Origin: Ephemerocybe angulata
Lineage: Eukaryota > Basidiomycota > Agaricomycetes > Agaricales > Psathyrellaceae
Assembly: GCA_013368325.1 (NCBI GenBank)
Contig: JAACJK010000230.1
Span: 186,001-250,000, forward strand
Length of the DNA stretch: 64,000 nucleotides
Reading direction: 5' to 3'
Part shown: positions 12,225-22,707 of the stretch, one piece after another
Layout of the letters: every line of letters starts with the position of its first letter
Position numbering within the stretch: position 1 is the first letter of the stretch
Program-made: the position numbers and the translations under genes
Notes under the pieces: generated by a model
The model's database searches: none
Seen by the model: only the letters and a program-made list of their open reading frames with translations
What the model was told of the DNA's origin: nothing

Positions 12225-14013
12225 ATGCGGGCCAAATCCCTACTCTCCTTAACGACTCTCCCTTTTCGCAATGGATACGCCTTCGCCGTGCTCGTCGCCA
12301 TCGTCTTCATGCAGGCCGGGTTTCACTCAGGGCGGCTTGACAAGAGGGAGCTTCTGCTCGTAACACCCGAGATCCAAGAAGCCCTGAAGCAACCGCTTCA
12401 GGCGCTGGGCGGCGCACGCGGGCGAGGCGTCGTGGAAGAACACCCCATCCCCAAGTTGATGGAGCAGGCGGAGGAGCGCTACCGGAAGAAGCTTGCACGG
12501 CAGTCCAAGACATTCAAGAGCGCGGTGGCCGAGTACAAGAGGAGATACCTCCGCCCGCCGCCGAAGGGCTTCTATGAATGGTGGACGTTCGCGCAGAAGC
12601 ACCAGGTGAAGATGGTGGATGAATACGACGGCTTGATGAGCGATTTGGACCCGTTCTGGAGCCTTAGTGGGGCGGAGCTGAGGCGCAGGGCTGAGCAGGT
12701 GCGTTTTTGTGATGGATTTATCTGTTTTTGGCTGACCTGCTGTAGGCTGCCGAGTTTCCTAGTGTGGACCTTGTGAGGGTGCGGGACGGAAAGGCAGAGT
12801 CGGTGAATCTGAACGGGCAAGGCGTCAGTGGGCGCGCCGAGGGTTTCCGCTTGATGCTCGAGCGGTTCCAGTCCAAGGTCTGTCGCTGACATGCATCGAA
12901 TCCTGCGTCTACTGACATTGTTGACAGCTTCCTTCTCTCGACTTCCCTATCAATGTCAAGTCCGAGAACCGTGTGCTGGTACCCTGGGAGCACATCACGT
13001 ACCCTAACATGACCGTCCAAGACTCGTCGAAGGGCCTCTCGTCAGTGCTGCACGAGCCGTTCCGCCCAGATTGGGCCGGGCAGGGCACAACATGGGACAA
13101 ATGGCGGCGCACCTGTCACCCAGACTCAGCCGCACGGCGCATCTTCTCCTCCCTGCGTAGTGCATTCCGCCTCCAAAACGTCAACTACTTCGAAAGCGAC
13201 GGCTCCCCCGGGGACGACTTCGCCTTCACGCCAACACCCGCGTCGGACGTGAACTTCTGCGACCACCCCGAGGCGCACACCGAGCAGGGCCATTTCTACA
13301 CCGACTTCCGCCCCATCCCCGTGCTGTACCCCATATTCAGCCCGGCCAAGGCACAGGGGTTCCTCGACATCCGGATTCCCAGCCACTACTACTTCGGCAA
13401 CACCCCGCGGTACACGTACGGATACGACTCCGTGAACCTGGAGATGAGGGGCATCGATTCGGCGGAGGTGCCATGGGAGCAGAAGGAGGACAAGGTGTTC
13501 TGGAGGGGCGCGTCTACGGGCGGGGGAAACCACCCCCAAGGCTTCGCATCCCACTTCCACCGGCACCGCTTCCTCCAGATGACCTCTGACACATCCGACC
13601 GTATCAACAGGACAGTGACGTTTGCCGATCCCCCTGACTCGAGTCACTACGTTGCGGCGAGCGTGCCTGTGGCGAAGCTGAACGAGGAGGTTATGGACAC
13701 GGCGTTTACGAAGGCCGTGTCTGCAGACAGCTATCCTGGCGGCGAGAGCGAGCTGAAGAGCCTGCACCGGTTCGCAGACGCGGTGCCCCTCGGGCGCCAC
13801 TGGGCGTATAAGTATCGAGCCTTGGTGAGTCGGGCCTCGCGCTGTGGCTGTGTTCATGGAACGAACTTTCAGCGTTTTTTCATAGGTGCTTTTTCACACG
13901 GCACCCTTCATCCTGGCCCCGGCGAGCAGAGGGACGCCATAGCGTCCCCCTACCCACCGGAGCCGAAGGGGCGTACACTACTGACTACGTTAATTACTGA
14001 CTACGGGAGGTAG
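12225..14013 (+). CDS. truncated GT90 (CAP10-like) glycosyltransferase, copy 1
   Basis: Three exons (12,225-12,698; 12,746-12,877; 12,928 onward) give 563 aa. The N-terminus carries one membrane segment, GYAFAVLVAIVFMQAGF (residues 14-30), as in type II Golgi glycosyltransferases. The GT90/CAP10 domain is recognised from YPIFSPAKAQGFLDIRIPSH, the block DKVFWRGASTGGG, and HRHRFLQM. Family members transfer xylose or other sugars to glycans or proteins in the secretory pathway. The normal protein goes on beyond HWAYKYRAL; here a good donor GTGAGT follows at 13,825, but no family C-terminal exon was found. Reading through gives a 62-residue tail of low-complexity look ending at TAG 14,013. All five copies in the window stop at the same donor. 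Its first 1.2 kb is closer to U5 than to U2-U4. Confidence 0.75.
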
Positions 14014-14060
14014 GTAAACACGAACATGGGGCAACGGGGGAGGCGAGATACAAGGCACGA

Positions 14061-14178
14061 CGAGGTGAGTGGCGAGCAGGCAACGGGAGTGCGGGAGCAA
14101 CGAGGTGAGTGGCGAGCAGGCAACGGGAGTGCGGGAGCAACGAGGGGAGTGGCGAGCCTGGGAGTGGCGAGCCTGGGA
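14061..14178 (+). repeat. 40-bp minisatellite after GT90, U1
   Basis: Two exact 40-bp repeats start at 14,061 and 14,101 (each begins CGAGGTGAGTGGCGAGCAGG), followed by a partial third and then two copies of a 15-bp subrepeat GGAGTGGCGAGCCTG. U2-U4 have only one copy of the 15-bp subrepeat. The block lies in the read-through 3' region of GT90 and is absent from U5. Confidence 0.85.
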
Positions 14179-14339
14179 GCATGGTAACGGACGGACGGCA
14201 GGGAAGGATACTGACGATAGAAGGAACCTGCACGGTATATATACTCCAAGGTGCGGGTCTTGTTTGTGTGTTACGTTCTGTTGAATATCCTTGGCTGCTG
14301 ACGGACTCGGACGTGTTGCGGACGTGTCCAAGCGAACTG

Positions 14340-15110
14340 GAGTCCGGGTTCGATGCATATTTCCAGATCCCGGCACCTTTTGCCCAAGACTGATATCATC
14401 ACCGGCAGGATCACCCTCGGTGGGCGTCTGGGTTAGACCTCCGTCAGCAGAGGGCGCGGGAAAGGCGCTCCAGCCAAAAAGGAAGTAGCCCCTGACAAGA
14501 AATTTCCGGCCAGGCGACGATACCGCTCGCGCAAGCACAAGGGAGTGGTTCAACTTTGAATAGGAGTTTAGAATGCCAAAACTAATGTTCACTAAGCTAG
14601 CTACAGGCCATCCGACCGATCTAGGAACAGGCGCAGAAAAGGCTTGAAGCGCCCACCGCGCTGGCGCCTATGCTAGCTGCGACGTGGCTGCGCGGTAACA
14701 ATGTGATATGCAGCGAGGGCGCCAAGGGCGCTTATTCGCTTGCACGTCACACATCCTGGCTCTTCCCAGGGCTACCCTTCATCATTGCTACAAGGCTACC
14801 TAGTGGCTAAGTTATCTCAGGTAACCTAGTTTGAATTGATTCTCTCAAGCTATCCTAATCTATCTTTACCCAAGGAACTATGATATGAGTGAGCCTTCGT
14901 CCCCCTGCAGGTTACATACGCCCACTCGACCCTGCACTCGCCCTCTTTGCGCCCTCTCCCGGCCGGATTAGGATGGGGTCCGCTCCCGGGCTCTCGGGCG
15001 GCCTGGATCAGAGAGGGATCAGGCAGTGATCCAGGTGGCCGTGCCGGACGCTCGGCATCCTTTTGGGGTTAAGATGCCTGGATCTGGAAATATGCATCGA
15101 ACGGTGCCTC
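14340..15110. mobile_element. 771-bp non-autonomous TIR element, Mutator-like (U1)
   Basis: Bounded by a 9-bp target duplication AGCGAACTG at 14,331-14,339 and 15,111-15,119. U5 has one uninterrupted AGCGAACTG (near 63,049) and none of the intervening DNA, so it shows the empty site. The ends are inverted repeats of about 46 bp with some mismatches, sharing a perfect core GTTCGATGCATATTTCCAGA. There is no transposase frame. A 9-bp duplication with long TIRs fits the Mutator superfamily. An internal inverted repeat CCTGGATCA/TGATCCAGG lies near 15,002-15,035. Confidence 0.8.
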
Positions 15111-15539
15111 AGCGAACTGTTCCGCGAGGTCTGGACCTCCCCTCTCAAGTTTCGGCATCACTGCCTATTATTTTCCCTACCTCCCCTTCATGTCTGTAGG
15201 TCAAAGCTATAATATATTGGTTGGTTGAGCATACCCCGCGCCCCCTTTTACCGCTCCAAATCGACTTATTTCTAAGGAAAGGAGGATACTCGAGCTTACG
15301 ATCCGGGGGTATCAGATATTGGCGGGAAGCCTTGTCGTAACCGCTGAGCATACCTCGCCAATTGAAAATATGGGGGGACTCGGTATAATCCTTCTCGCAG
15401 CTACTCAGTAGGCTCACCGACCGTGCTATAGTTTAATTGCGTAGCTTGGCTCTTGCCTCGGGCTGAGGGAGAGCGCATTCGCTCTGCATTCCTGATTTAG
15501 GTGACGCCGGATCTCCTAAGCGATTGACAGGCCTCCGCA

Positions 15540-16469
15540 CGAGTCTCCGGAACCCACAATGACACGACAAATATTTCCAAGTCCGAACGAGCTGCCACAG
15601 GTCCCCCTTCGATATTCCCACCTCCTTTACAGTCTCTCCCATACCCACCCATTCTGCTTGTCGCCCCTCAGCCAAGTCCTCCACGTTACCCATGCTCCCT
15701 TCTTCGTACGTCCTCGTTGCCCAGCGTCTCCCTTCGCTCACCGGACGCCAAGAAATTGAATTTAGGAAATCCTGGCCGGTTCTCCTCTCGCTCAGCGCCC
15801 TGGGCATCGCCAAGTCATCCACTCGAATATAGGAGGTCGTCTTAGCAGGAGGGATAGACCATTGTGCCCCAGAGAAGTACGTCTTGTCATGCCCGTTTTC
15901 CGGAAACTCCAATATCATGGTTAGGACATTCCTCTCGCAGGTCACGACGCCGCCGCCAAGTCACTCCACACCCTTGGACCGTTTCCCGGACGCTCAAATA
16001 TCAATTTTCGAACCCAGGACGCTTCGACTATATCCGTGGTGAGCTCTCACTATCATCACCTTCATCCATTAGCTGACCGTCGACAAATGCCCTCCAGAAT
16101 CTGCCACAACTACGCGCCTTGCAGTACGAAACGTAAGTCTCGATGCATACTTGACATATATATCCCGAATCTGACGCACTTTCTATTGCAGTTCAGTTTC
16201 TATATGACTCCCCTGAAGACCAAGGTACGTCCGATTGTTTAGGCCCGTTTCCCGGACGCTGAAATATCGTGTTTCCGACTTTCTCGGGCTTATTCCTCCC
16301 TGCACGAGTCCACGAAATTCCATCATGTCGGGCACATTGCCATGCACACCCTTCCATCTCAGCGACACCTGCGTGCGTACTGCACTTGCCGGAAGCCGAG
16401 ATATTAAATTTTGACACCTCCATCGCCAGGTAGACGTCCGCCGGCCTCTCACGATGTCGGGAATGGTAA
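15540..16469 (+). other. locus M1, 5' part in U1: multi-intron-like region with CCGGA motifs
   Basis: This region has strong splice-like signals on the plus strand (for example GTAAGT near 16,134 with TTGCAG near 16,191, then GTACGT near 16,224). It also carries repeated 26-nt motifs of the form TTYCCGGAARCTSAAATAT. No reading frame remains open through the predicted exons and no family is recognised. A minus-strand frame of 170 codons (15,433-15,945) is open in U1-U4 but broken in U5. The LTR element is inserted at 16,475 and splits the locus from its 3' part at 23,258 onward. It could be a decayed gene or a non-coding transcript. Confidence 0.4.
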
Positions 16470-16474
16470 GTTAC

Positions 16475-17024
16475 TGTCGTGAACACCGGTCAGCCAACCT
16501 ATTTTCTCTTCTTTTCCTTTCATTTCTTCCTTTACTATTCATTCGTGCGCATTCCTGCACACTCTTGCACACCTTTGCACACCCTTGCACACCTTCACAC
16601 TGCCTTCGCTCTTCTGAGCCTTCCCCTCACTTCATGCACAGCACGTTCATGCTTCTTATTCTCGTGCACAGCACGTTCACACCTTGTTCGCACCTTTGTT
16701 CTCAGGCGCACTGCCCGCGCGCTGCCTTTTAGTCATATCGACTCATATGGACTCTATTGTTCTTTGGATCATTTTATTGTTCTATTTTCGTTCGAGATCA
16801 TCTGGACACATATATACTCGTAGCTACTCGTTCATTATTCCCCACTTGATCTCTTTGACTATACAGGTACATAGTCGCTTTGCTCCTACTTCCTGTATCT
16901 TATTTACCTTTGACTATACAGCTCTTGTATCTGCATCGCTGCTCGTCGCTCGTCCGACCTCTGCTCCTCTGCTCTCTGCTCTCTGCTCGTCGCTCGTCCG
17001 ACATCAGCCGGCGTCTTCGCCACA
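16475..17024 (+). repeat. 5' LTR (550 bp)
   Basis: Begins TGTCG and ends CCACA. The body is pyrimidine-rich with repeated GCACAC and CTCTGCT words. A TATATA box at 16,811-16,816 sets the likely transcription start near 16,844, dividing U3 (about 370 bp) from R-U5. Confidence 0.95.
16811..16816 (+). promoter_or_regulatory. TATA box of the 5' LTR
   Basis: TATATA lies 28-33 bp upstream of the ACTTGATCT sequence that would be the first bases of the transcript if the element primes itself. The same box occurs in the 3' LTR near 23,044. Confidence 0.5.
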
Positions 17025-17026
17025 TT

Positions 17027-17035
17027 AGATCAAGT
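17027..17035 (+). other. putative self-primer binding site
   Basis: AGATCAAGT lies two bases after the 5' LTR. It is not complementary to the usual tRNA 3' ends (no TGG start), but is the exact reverse complement of ACTTGATCT at 16,844-16,852, about 30 bp downstream of the LTR TATA box. This matches the self-priming scheme of Tf1, where the first bases of the mRNA pair with the binding site. The match is 9 nt; Tf1 uses 11. Confidence 0.55.
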
Positions 17036-17472
17036 CCTCCCAACTGCGCCGACGTCCATCGTCCTCGCAGCCCCTGCTAGCCGGCACCATCGCGCCCACC
17101 CGTTCCCCCTCACCTGCAACCTCTGACGGCTCTGAACCGGACAGCTGTGCACCGTACCTTCACGGCCTACAGATCGACTCCGCCTACCTCCGATCCACCA
17201 CTGATCCAGTCTGGTCCTCAGTCTACTGGTACATCGACCGGGACGGCGCAACTGTCTACACCGACTGCGCAGAACAACCCTGTCCCCACGCTAAGGAAAC
17301 CCAGGATTCTATCCCAGGCTTCTACCTCTCTGGCCTTCGTGGAGAACTAGTCCTACCACTAGTCCCACAGTACCTGCACCCTACCAGCCCGCCTAGTCGC
17401 GTCCCACCCCCATCATCACCACCGCCGCCGTACTCTCCAAAGCTCCCTGACTACCCAAGTCCACCTCCTACC

Positions 17473-18756
17473 ATGTCTGACAACGCGCGTCTCGAAGCCC
17501 TCTTCACGAGGCTCATAGAAGCCCAGACGAAGACCAACGAGCAGCTGACCGAACTGGCCGCAGCTCAAACCCAAGCAACCCAGACTGCCCCTGCACCTGC
17601 GCCTCCTCCTGTCCACTCCACCACCCAGGTTGGGGCTGTCAACGTGTCCACCGGTTCCAGTATGGCTCGCCCGGAGCCTTTCAAGGGAGGTTCCGCCGAC
17701 GCCCGGCGATTCCTCCAGTACTACACCATGTGGGCCCGATCGAAGGAAGCTCCCCTCAACAAGCTCAACACTACCACCGGCTTCCACGAGATCGCTCCCG
17801 AGCAGTGGATCATCCATGCCCTCTCACTCCTGCAGGGGGAAGCCGCGATATGGGCCGTCCGCTACCTCCAAGACATCGAGGCCCATGCCACCACCCAAGC
17901 CGCCGCTGCAGCCGCTACCGCAGCCAGCCAGACCGCTGTCCCCGTCACCCCTTTCCCCTTCGGCGGATCGTGGGACGAGTTCGTCAAGGCCTTCAAGGCC
18001 CGCTTCATGGCCTCGGACGACAACGCCGAAGCCCAGAGGGAACTCGAGTCCATCACCCAGGGCAACAAGACGGTTGCGCAGTACGCAGCGCGCTTCCAGG
18101 AGGTCTCCGGACGCACGGACTACTCCGAGTCGGACCTTGGCCATCGCTTCAAGCAGGGCCTCTCCAAGGACGCCCGTGCCTGGTTGACCATGGCCTCCTT
18201 TGCCAAAGCACCCGCCACCTTCGAGGAGCTTGTCCAGCTCGCCGTCAAGGTTGACTTCCACATGCGTGACAGCATGGCAGAAGGCCCTCGTACCAAGGGT
18301 TCCACTGCCTACTCCCCTCCCACTGCCGCTCGCGACCCCTACGCCATGGATGTCGACGCTAGTCGAAGCTCGACGGCTCGCACCCGTGAAGACTTCACCA
18401 AGCTCATGCGAGGTCGCTGCTACGGGTGTGGCTCCAAGGCCCACCTGAAGTCGGCAGGAGGACACGAGGCCACCAAGTGTGGATACTGCGCCCGCATCGG
18501 GCACATCGAGGCCGTCTGCCAGGACAAGTACCTACGCAACGAGAAAGGCCGAGGAGCCCGACGCTCCCAGAAGGCAGCTGCCACGACCAGCGACACCCCC
18601 TTCACCCTCTTCCCAGGCGAGACCTCTGCCCCCAACATCTCATCCCCTGCCCCTTCGACGACGCCCGAGGACCCTAGGTTTGCTCGCCTAGAGGCTGCCC
18701 TCGCCGAGCAGAACCGTCTCTTTGGGCTCCTCGCCAACGACAAGCCGGGTTTTTGA
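17473..18756 (+). CDS. retrotransposon Gag
   Basis: A 427-aa frame with start context ACCATGTC. The N-terminus is a predicted coiled coil (residues 1-40) followed by an alanine/proline-rich linker and the capsid-like region (about residues 65-270). Near the C-terminus, residues 336-349 form a zinc knuckle CGYCARIGHIEAVC (CX2CX4HX4C). Just before it, CYGCGSKAHLK resembles a second knuckle with wrong spacing. Gag packages the RNA and forms the particle. The frame ends in TGA directly after a GGGTTTT heptamer that would permit -1 frameshifting into pol. The leader from 17,025 to 17,472 contains no obvious long frame. Confidence 0.93.
   Translation: MSDNARLEALFTRLIEAQTKTNEQLTELAAAQTQATQTAPAPAPPPVHSTTQVGAVNVSTGSSMARPEPFKGGSADARRFLQYYTMWARSKEAPLNKLNTTTGFHEIAPEQWIIHALSLLQGEAAIWAVRYLQDIEAHATTQAAAAAATAASQTAVPVTPFPFGGSWDEFVKAFKARFMASDDNAEAQRELESITQGNKTVAQYAARFQEVSGRTDYSESDLGHRFKQGLSKDARAWLTMASFAKAPATFEELVQLAVKVDFHMRDSMAEGPRTKGSTAYSPPTAARDPYAMDVDASRSSTARTREDFTKLMRGRCYGCGSKAHLKSAGGHEATKCGYCARIGHIEAVCQDKYLRNEKGRGARRSQKAAATTSDTPFTLFPGETSAPNISSPAPSTTPEDPRFARLEAALAEQNRLFGLLANDKPGF
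18747..18753 (+). promoter_or_regulatory. putative -1 ribosomal frameshift site, gag-pol
   Basis: In the gag frame the bases read G-GGT-TTT followed immediately by the TGA stop. This fits the X-XXY-YYZ slippery pattern. Slipping back one base yields GGG TTT TTG and continues in the pol frame, which has no ATG near its start. Whether a stimulatory structure follows was not determined. Confidence 0.55.
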
Positions 18757-21700
18757 AGCGGGTGCCCGTCCGTGCTGCCGCACGCGTACCCATCGCTATG
18801 TGTTCCACCTCCTCCTACGACTCCATCTCATCATGTACTATTAGTTCTATTCGTGAAATCGATCCCACTTCAGACCATTTCCGAGTACGAACGACGTTGA
18901 GAGGTCGCAACAGGAGCACTAGCTCAGCAGCCATGATAGATTGTGGGGCGACCGCCCTCTTTCTTGACCACCCCTTTGTCCTAAAGCATCACATCACAAC
19001 CTTCCCGCTCCATCACCCCATCCTCCTTCGCAACATTGATGGCTCCCCTAACACCGCCGGGGACATCACCCACTTCGCGCGTCTTCACCTCACGGTTGGA
19101 CCCCACAACCGCTGGACGGACTTTCTTGTCACCGACCTAGGAGGCGAGAACATCATCCTGGGGCTCCCCTGGCTTCGCCAGGTTAACCCAGAGATTGACT
19201 GGACAAAGGGTGTTGTGCGCATCAACCCCCGAGCCACCATCGAGGACGTTCCTGAGGACCCGAACCCGAGCTACGCTCTGGGGGAACCGTCCAACGGATC
19301 TATCCTGGAAGAGATCTATGCCTCGAGCGCACCCCCAGACCCCATCGCATTCGTTCCAGAGCTCCTACCCTCACGCCGTCATCCCCGCGCCTCGGTAGAG
19401 GAGGTGCCGGAGGAAAGACATCCGTGTTTGGACTTAGGGGAACCCTCTGACGGAGCGATTCTGGAAGAGATCTATGCCTCTTGGCCCACGCTCCCCAACT
19501 CTCCAACTCCTGAACCTGCCCCACCGCCGTCGCCCCCTCCTGTGGAAGAGAAGCCCGAAACCCCCTTCTGCCGAATCCGTGCTAACCGAACTACTCGACG
19601 CCGCTGGCTTCGAGCCGGTATCATCGAGCGCACGGATGAGGAACTGTGGTGTTCAGCTGGCTTCACGTACTCCCAGAAGATCGCTGAGGACGCGAAGAAA
19701 GGTAAACCGGAGAGAACCCTCGATGAGATCATCCCCGCCCACTACCGAGAACACGCCGCCGTCTTTTCTGAACAAGAGTCTACTCGCCTGCCAAGCCACA
19801 AGGACTGGGATCACGCCATCGAGCTCACACCTGGTGCCCCAGCCAACATCCGCACCAAGATCTACCCCATGTCCCTAGACGAACAGGCCGTACTCGATAC
19901 GTTCCTCCAGGAGAATCTTGCCAAAGGATACATCCAGCCCTCTAAGTCGCCCATCTCCTCCCCGGTCTTCTTCATCAAGAAGAAGGACGGAACACTCCGC
20001 TTCATCCAGGACTATCGCCGTCTCAATGAGTACACTATCAAGAACCGCTACCCGCTCCCTCTCGTCGCCGATATCATCAGCCGTCTCCGAGGTGCCAAGT
20101 ACTTCACCAAGTTTGACGTCCGCTGGGGATACAACAACGTCCGCATAAAGGAGGGAGATGAATGGAAAGCTGCGTTCGCTACTAGCCGAGGCCTCTTCGA
20201 ACCCAAAGTCATGTTTTTCGGTCTAACCAACTCACCTGCCACGTTCCAGGGCCTCATGAACTCGATCTTCTCAGATCTGGTCGCCTCTGGCAAAGTGGCG
20301 GTCTACCTCGACGACATCCTCATCTTCACCATGGACCTGGAAGAACACCGCCGCATCACCCACGAAGTCCTTCGTCGCCTGCGACAGCACGACCTCTACC
20401 TGCGTCCTGAGAAGTGTGAGTTCGAGAAGGAGGAGATCGAGTATCTGGGCATGGTTATCCGAGAGGGAGAGGTGAGCATGGACCCTGCCAAGGTCCAAGC
20501 CGTCCGTGGCTGGCCCGTACCGCGCAATGTCCGCGAAGTCCGAGGATTCCTGGGCTTTGCCAACTTCTACCGCCGCTTCATCAAGGACTTCTCCAAGGTC
20601 GCCCGCCCCCTCCATGACCTCACCAAGAAGAACACCCTGTTCGAATGGACTGACGAGCGTCAGCAAGCTTTCGAAACCCTCCGTGACGCCTTCATCTCGG
20701 CCCCTGTCCTCGCCCTCTGGGATCCTGACCGCCCTACTCGCATCGAAGTCGACGCCTCTGGCTTTGCCACCGGAGGTGCCCTTCTTCAGCAAGCCGCTGA
20801 TGGCGCCTGGCATCCTGTCGCCTTCCGATCAGCGTCTATGGACCCAGCTCAGCGAAACTACGAGATCTATGACCGGGAGATGCTAGCCATCATCGAAGCC
20901 CTCAAAGATTGGCGCCCGTTCCTGGAAGGTCTCCCTGACACCTTCGGGATCGTAACCGATCATGCTAACCTGAAGTACTGGCGCACTGCCCAAGATCTGG
21001 CACGACGACAGGCGAGATGGGCGCTGTACCTCTCACGCTTCGACTTCCGTCTCGAACACCGCCCAGGTGCCGCTAACACCCAAGCTGACCCCCTCTCGCG
21101 CATGCCCCACCATCACGTCTCAGACTCTGACGACAACACCCAGCGCACTGTCCTCCGCCCTGAACACTTCGCCAAACTCGCAGCTGCTTCCCAGTTCACC
21201 AACCCCCTAGAAGACCGAATTCGTCGTGCGAGTGCACGCGAATCTGTGGTCTTGGGAGGGCTAGAGAAGCTGCGCAAGTTTGGACCCCAGAAACTCGTCA
21301 ACGGGTTGACAGAGTGGACAGAGGAGAACGGGTTAGTACGGTTCAGAGGCAAGGTATACGTCCCAGCAGACGATGAGCTCCGGCGAGAGGTGGTGAAGCA
21401 GTGCCACGATGACCCCACTTCAGGCCATCCCGGGAACCATGCAACCCTCGAACGGGTCGAGCGGTTGTACTGGTGGCCCACGATGCGCGCTTTTGTGAAG
21501 AAGTACGTCGAAGGCTGTGATCTCTGTGCTCGACGCAAGCATGCCCAACACCCTCGTGCCCTCACCCAGCCCATGGATGTCCCTGAAGGCCCTTGGGAGG
21601 CTGTTGGAGTTGACCTCATCACACAGCTACCACCTGCCCACGGTTTCGATGCAGTCATCGTCTTCACCGACTTCTTCACCAAGCAGATCCACGCACTCCC

Positions 21701-22673
21701 CTGTTCCTCCACCATCTCGACTGAAGGAGTCGTCGACATCTACTACCGAGAGATCTTCCGCCTCCACGGTTTGCCCCTTCGTTTCATCAGCGACCGAGGG
21801 CCCCAGTTCGCCTCCAACGTCATGCGCACCCTCCTCCAACGTCTCGGGATTGGATCCAACCTCACAACAGCATACCACCCTCAGGCCAATGGCCAGACCG
21901 AGCGTGCAAACCAGGAGGTCGAGAAGCACCTTCGCTTCTACGTCAGTCGACGACAAGACGATTGGGACCAACACCTCCCCATGGCTGAGTTCGTCATCAA
22001 CTCACGCATTCACTCTGCTCACAATCGCTCCCCCTTCGAGGTCATCTACGGCTACTCCCCTCACTTCAACATTCCCATCGGCGCTACCACTAGCGTCCGC
22101 GGTGTCGATGAGCGCATTCAGGACCTCCTAGACACCCGAAAGGATGTTGAAGCAGCCTTACGAATGGAGAAAGCCCGCCAGAAGACGACCTTTGAAGCTG
22201 GGAAACGGACAGCACACACCTTCGCCGTGGACGACTACGTCTGGCTCAGCGCCAAAAACATCAACATCAAGGTGCCCACTCGAAAGCTTGGGGACTTCCA
22301 GCTCGGCCCCTACAAGGTCATTGAGAAGATCGGCGACCTTGACTACCGTCTCGCACTCCCTCAGTCTCTATCCCGCCTCCATCCTGTCTTCCACGTCGAC
22401 AAGCTTAGTCCCTGGAAAGGGAACGACACCAACGGCATCCTACCTCCCCCACCAGAGCCTGTTGAACTCGAGGACGGGACAGAGTTTGAAGTTCAGGATG
22501 TGCTGGACAGTAGGGAGGTCAAGCGTGGACGAAAGCGCTGGGTTGAATACCTCATCAGCTGGAAGGGCTACAACGACAGCGAGAACTCTTGGGAACCCCT
22601 TGCCAACCTTGGGAATGCAGCTGAAGCCGTCGCGGAGTTCCACCTTCGACACCCCACGGCACCCCGACCATAG
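18754..22673 (+). CDS. retrotransposon Pol (protease, RT, RNase H, integrase, chromodomain)
   Basis: An open frame of about 1,306 codons in the -1 frame relative to gag, with no ATG at its start, so it is probably made as Gag-Pol by frameshifting. Residues are counted from the TTG at 18,753. Protease: MIDCGATALFLD (near 61-72), with Cys in the usual D-S/T-G position, and ILGLPWL. Reverse transcriptase: FIKKKDGTLRFIQDYRRLN (near 407) and the catalytic YLDD (near 518). RNase H: IEVDASG (near 663). Integrase: the HHCC zinc finger (about 885-930, ending CDLCARRK), then the DDE core with GVDLITQL, ISDRGPQF and NGQTERANQE (about 950-1050). The C-terminus is a chromodomain (about 1245-1300) with YLISWKGYNDSENSWEP, which can guide integration to marked chromatin. 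No stops or frameshifts. Confidence 0.95.
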
Positions 22674-22694
22674 TCATCGAGGACGATGAGTTCT

Positions 22695-22704
22695 AGGAGG
22701 GGGG
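22695..22704 (+). other. polypurine tract
   Basis: AGGAGGGGGG directly before the 3' LTR (three bases TAA between) is the expected primer for plus-strand DNA synthesis of the retrotransposon. Confidence 0.85.
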
Positions 22705-22707
22705 TAA

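Noticed and set aside
13126..13857. 243-codon minus-strand frame
   Set aside because: It is the antisense shadow of GT90 exon 3, caused by high third-position GC.
15433..15945. 170-codon minus-strand frame in U1-U4
   Set aside because: Indels break it in the diverged unit U5 and no family is recognised.
16479..16823. 114-codon frame inside both LTRs
   Set aside because: It lies across the LTR promoter and is identical only because the LTRs are identical.
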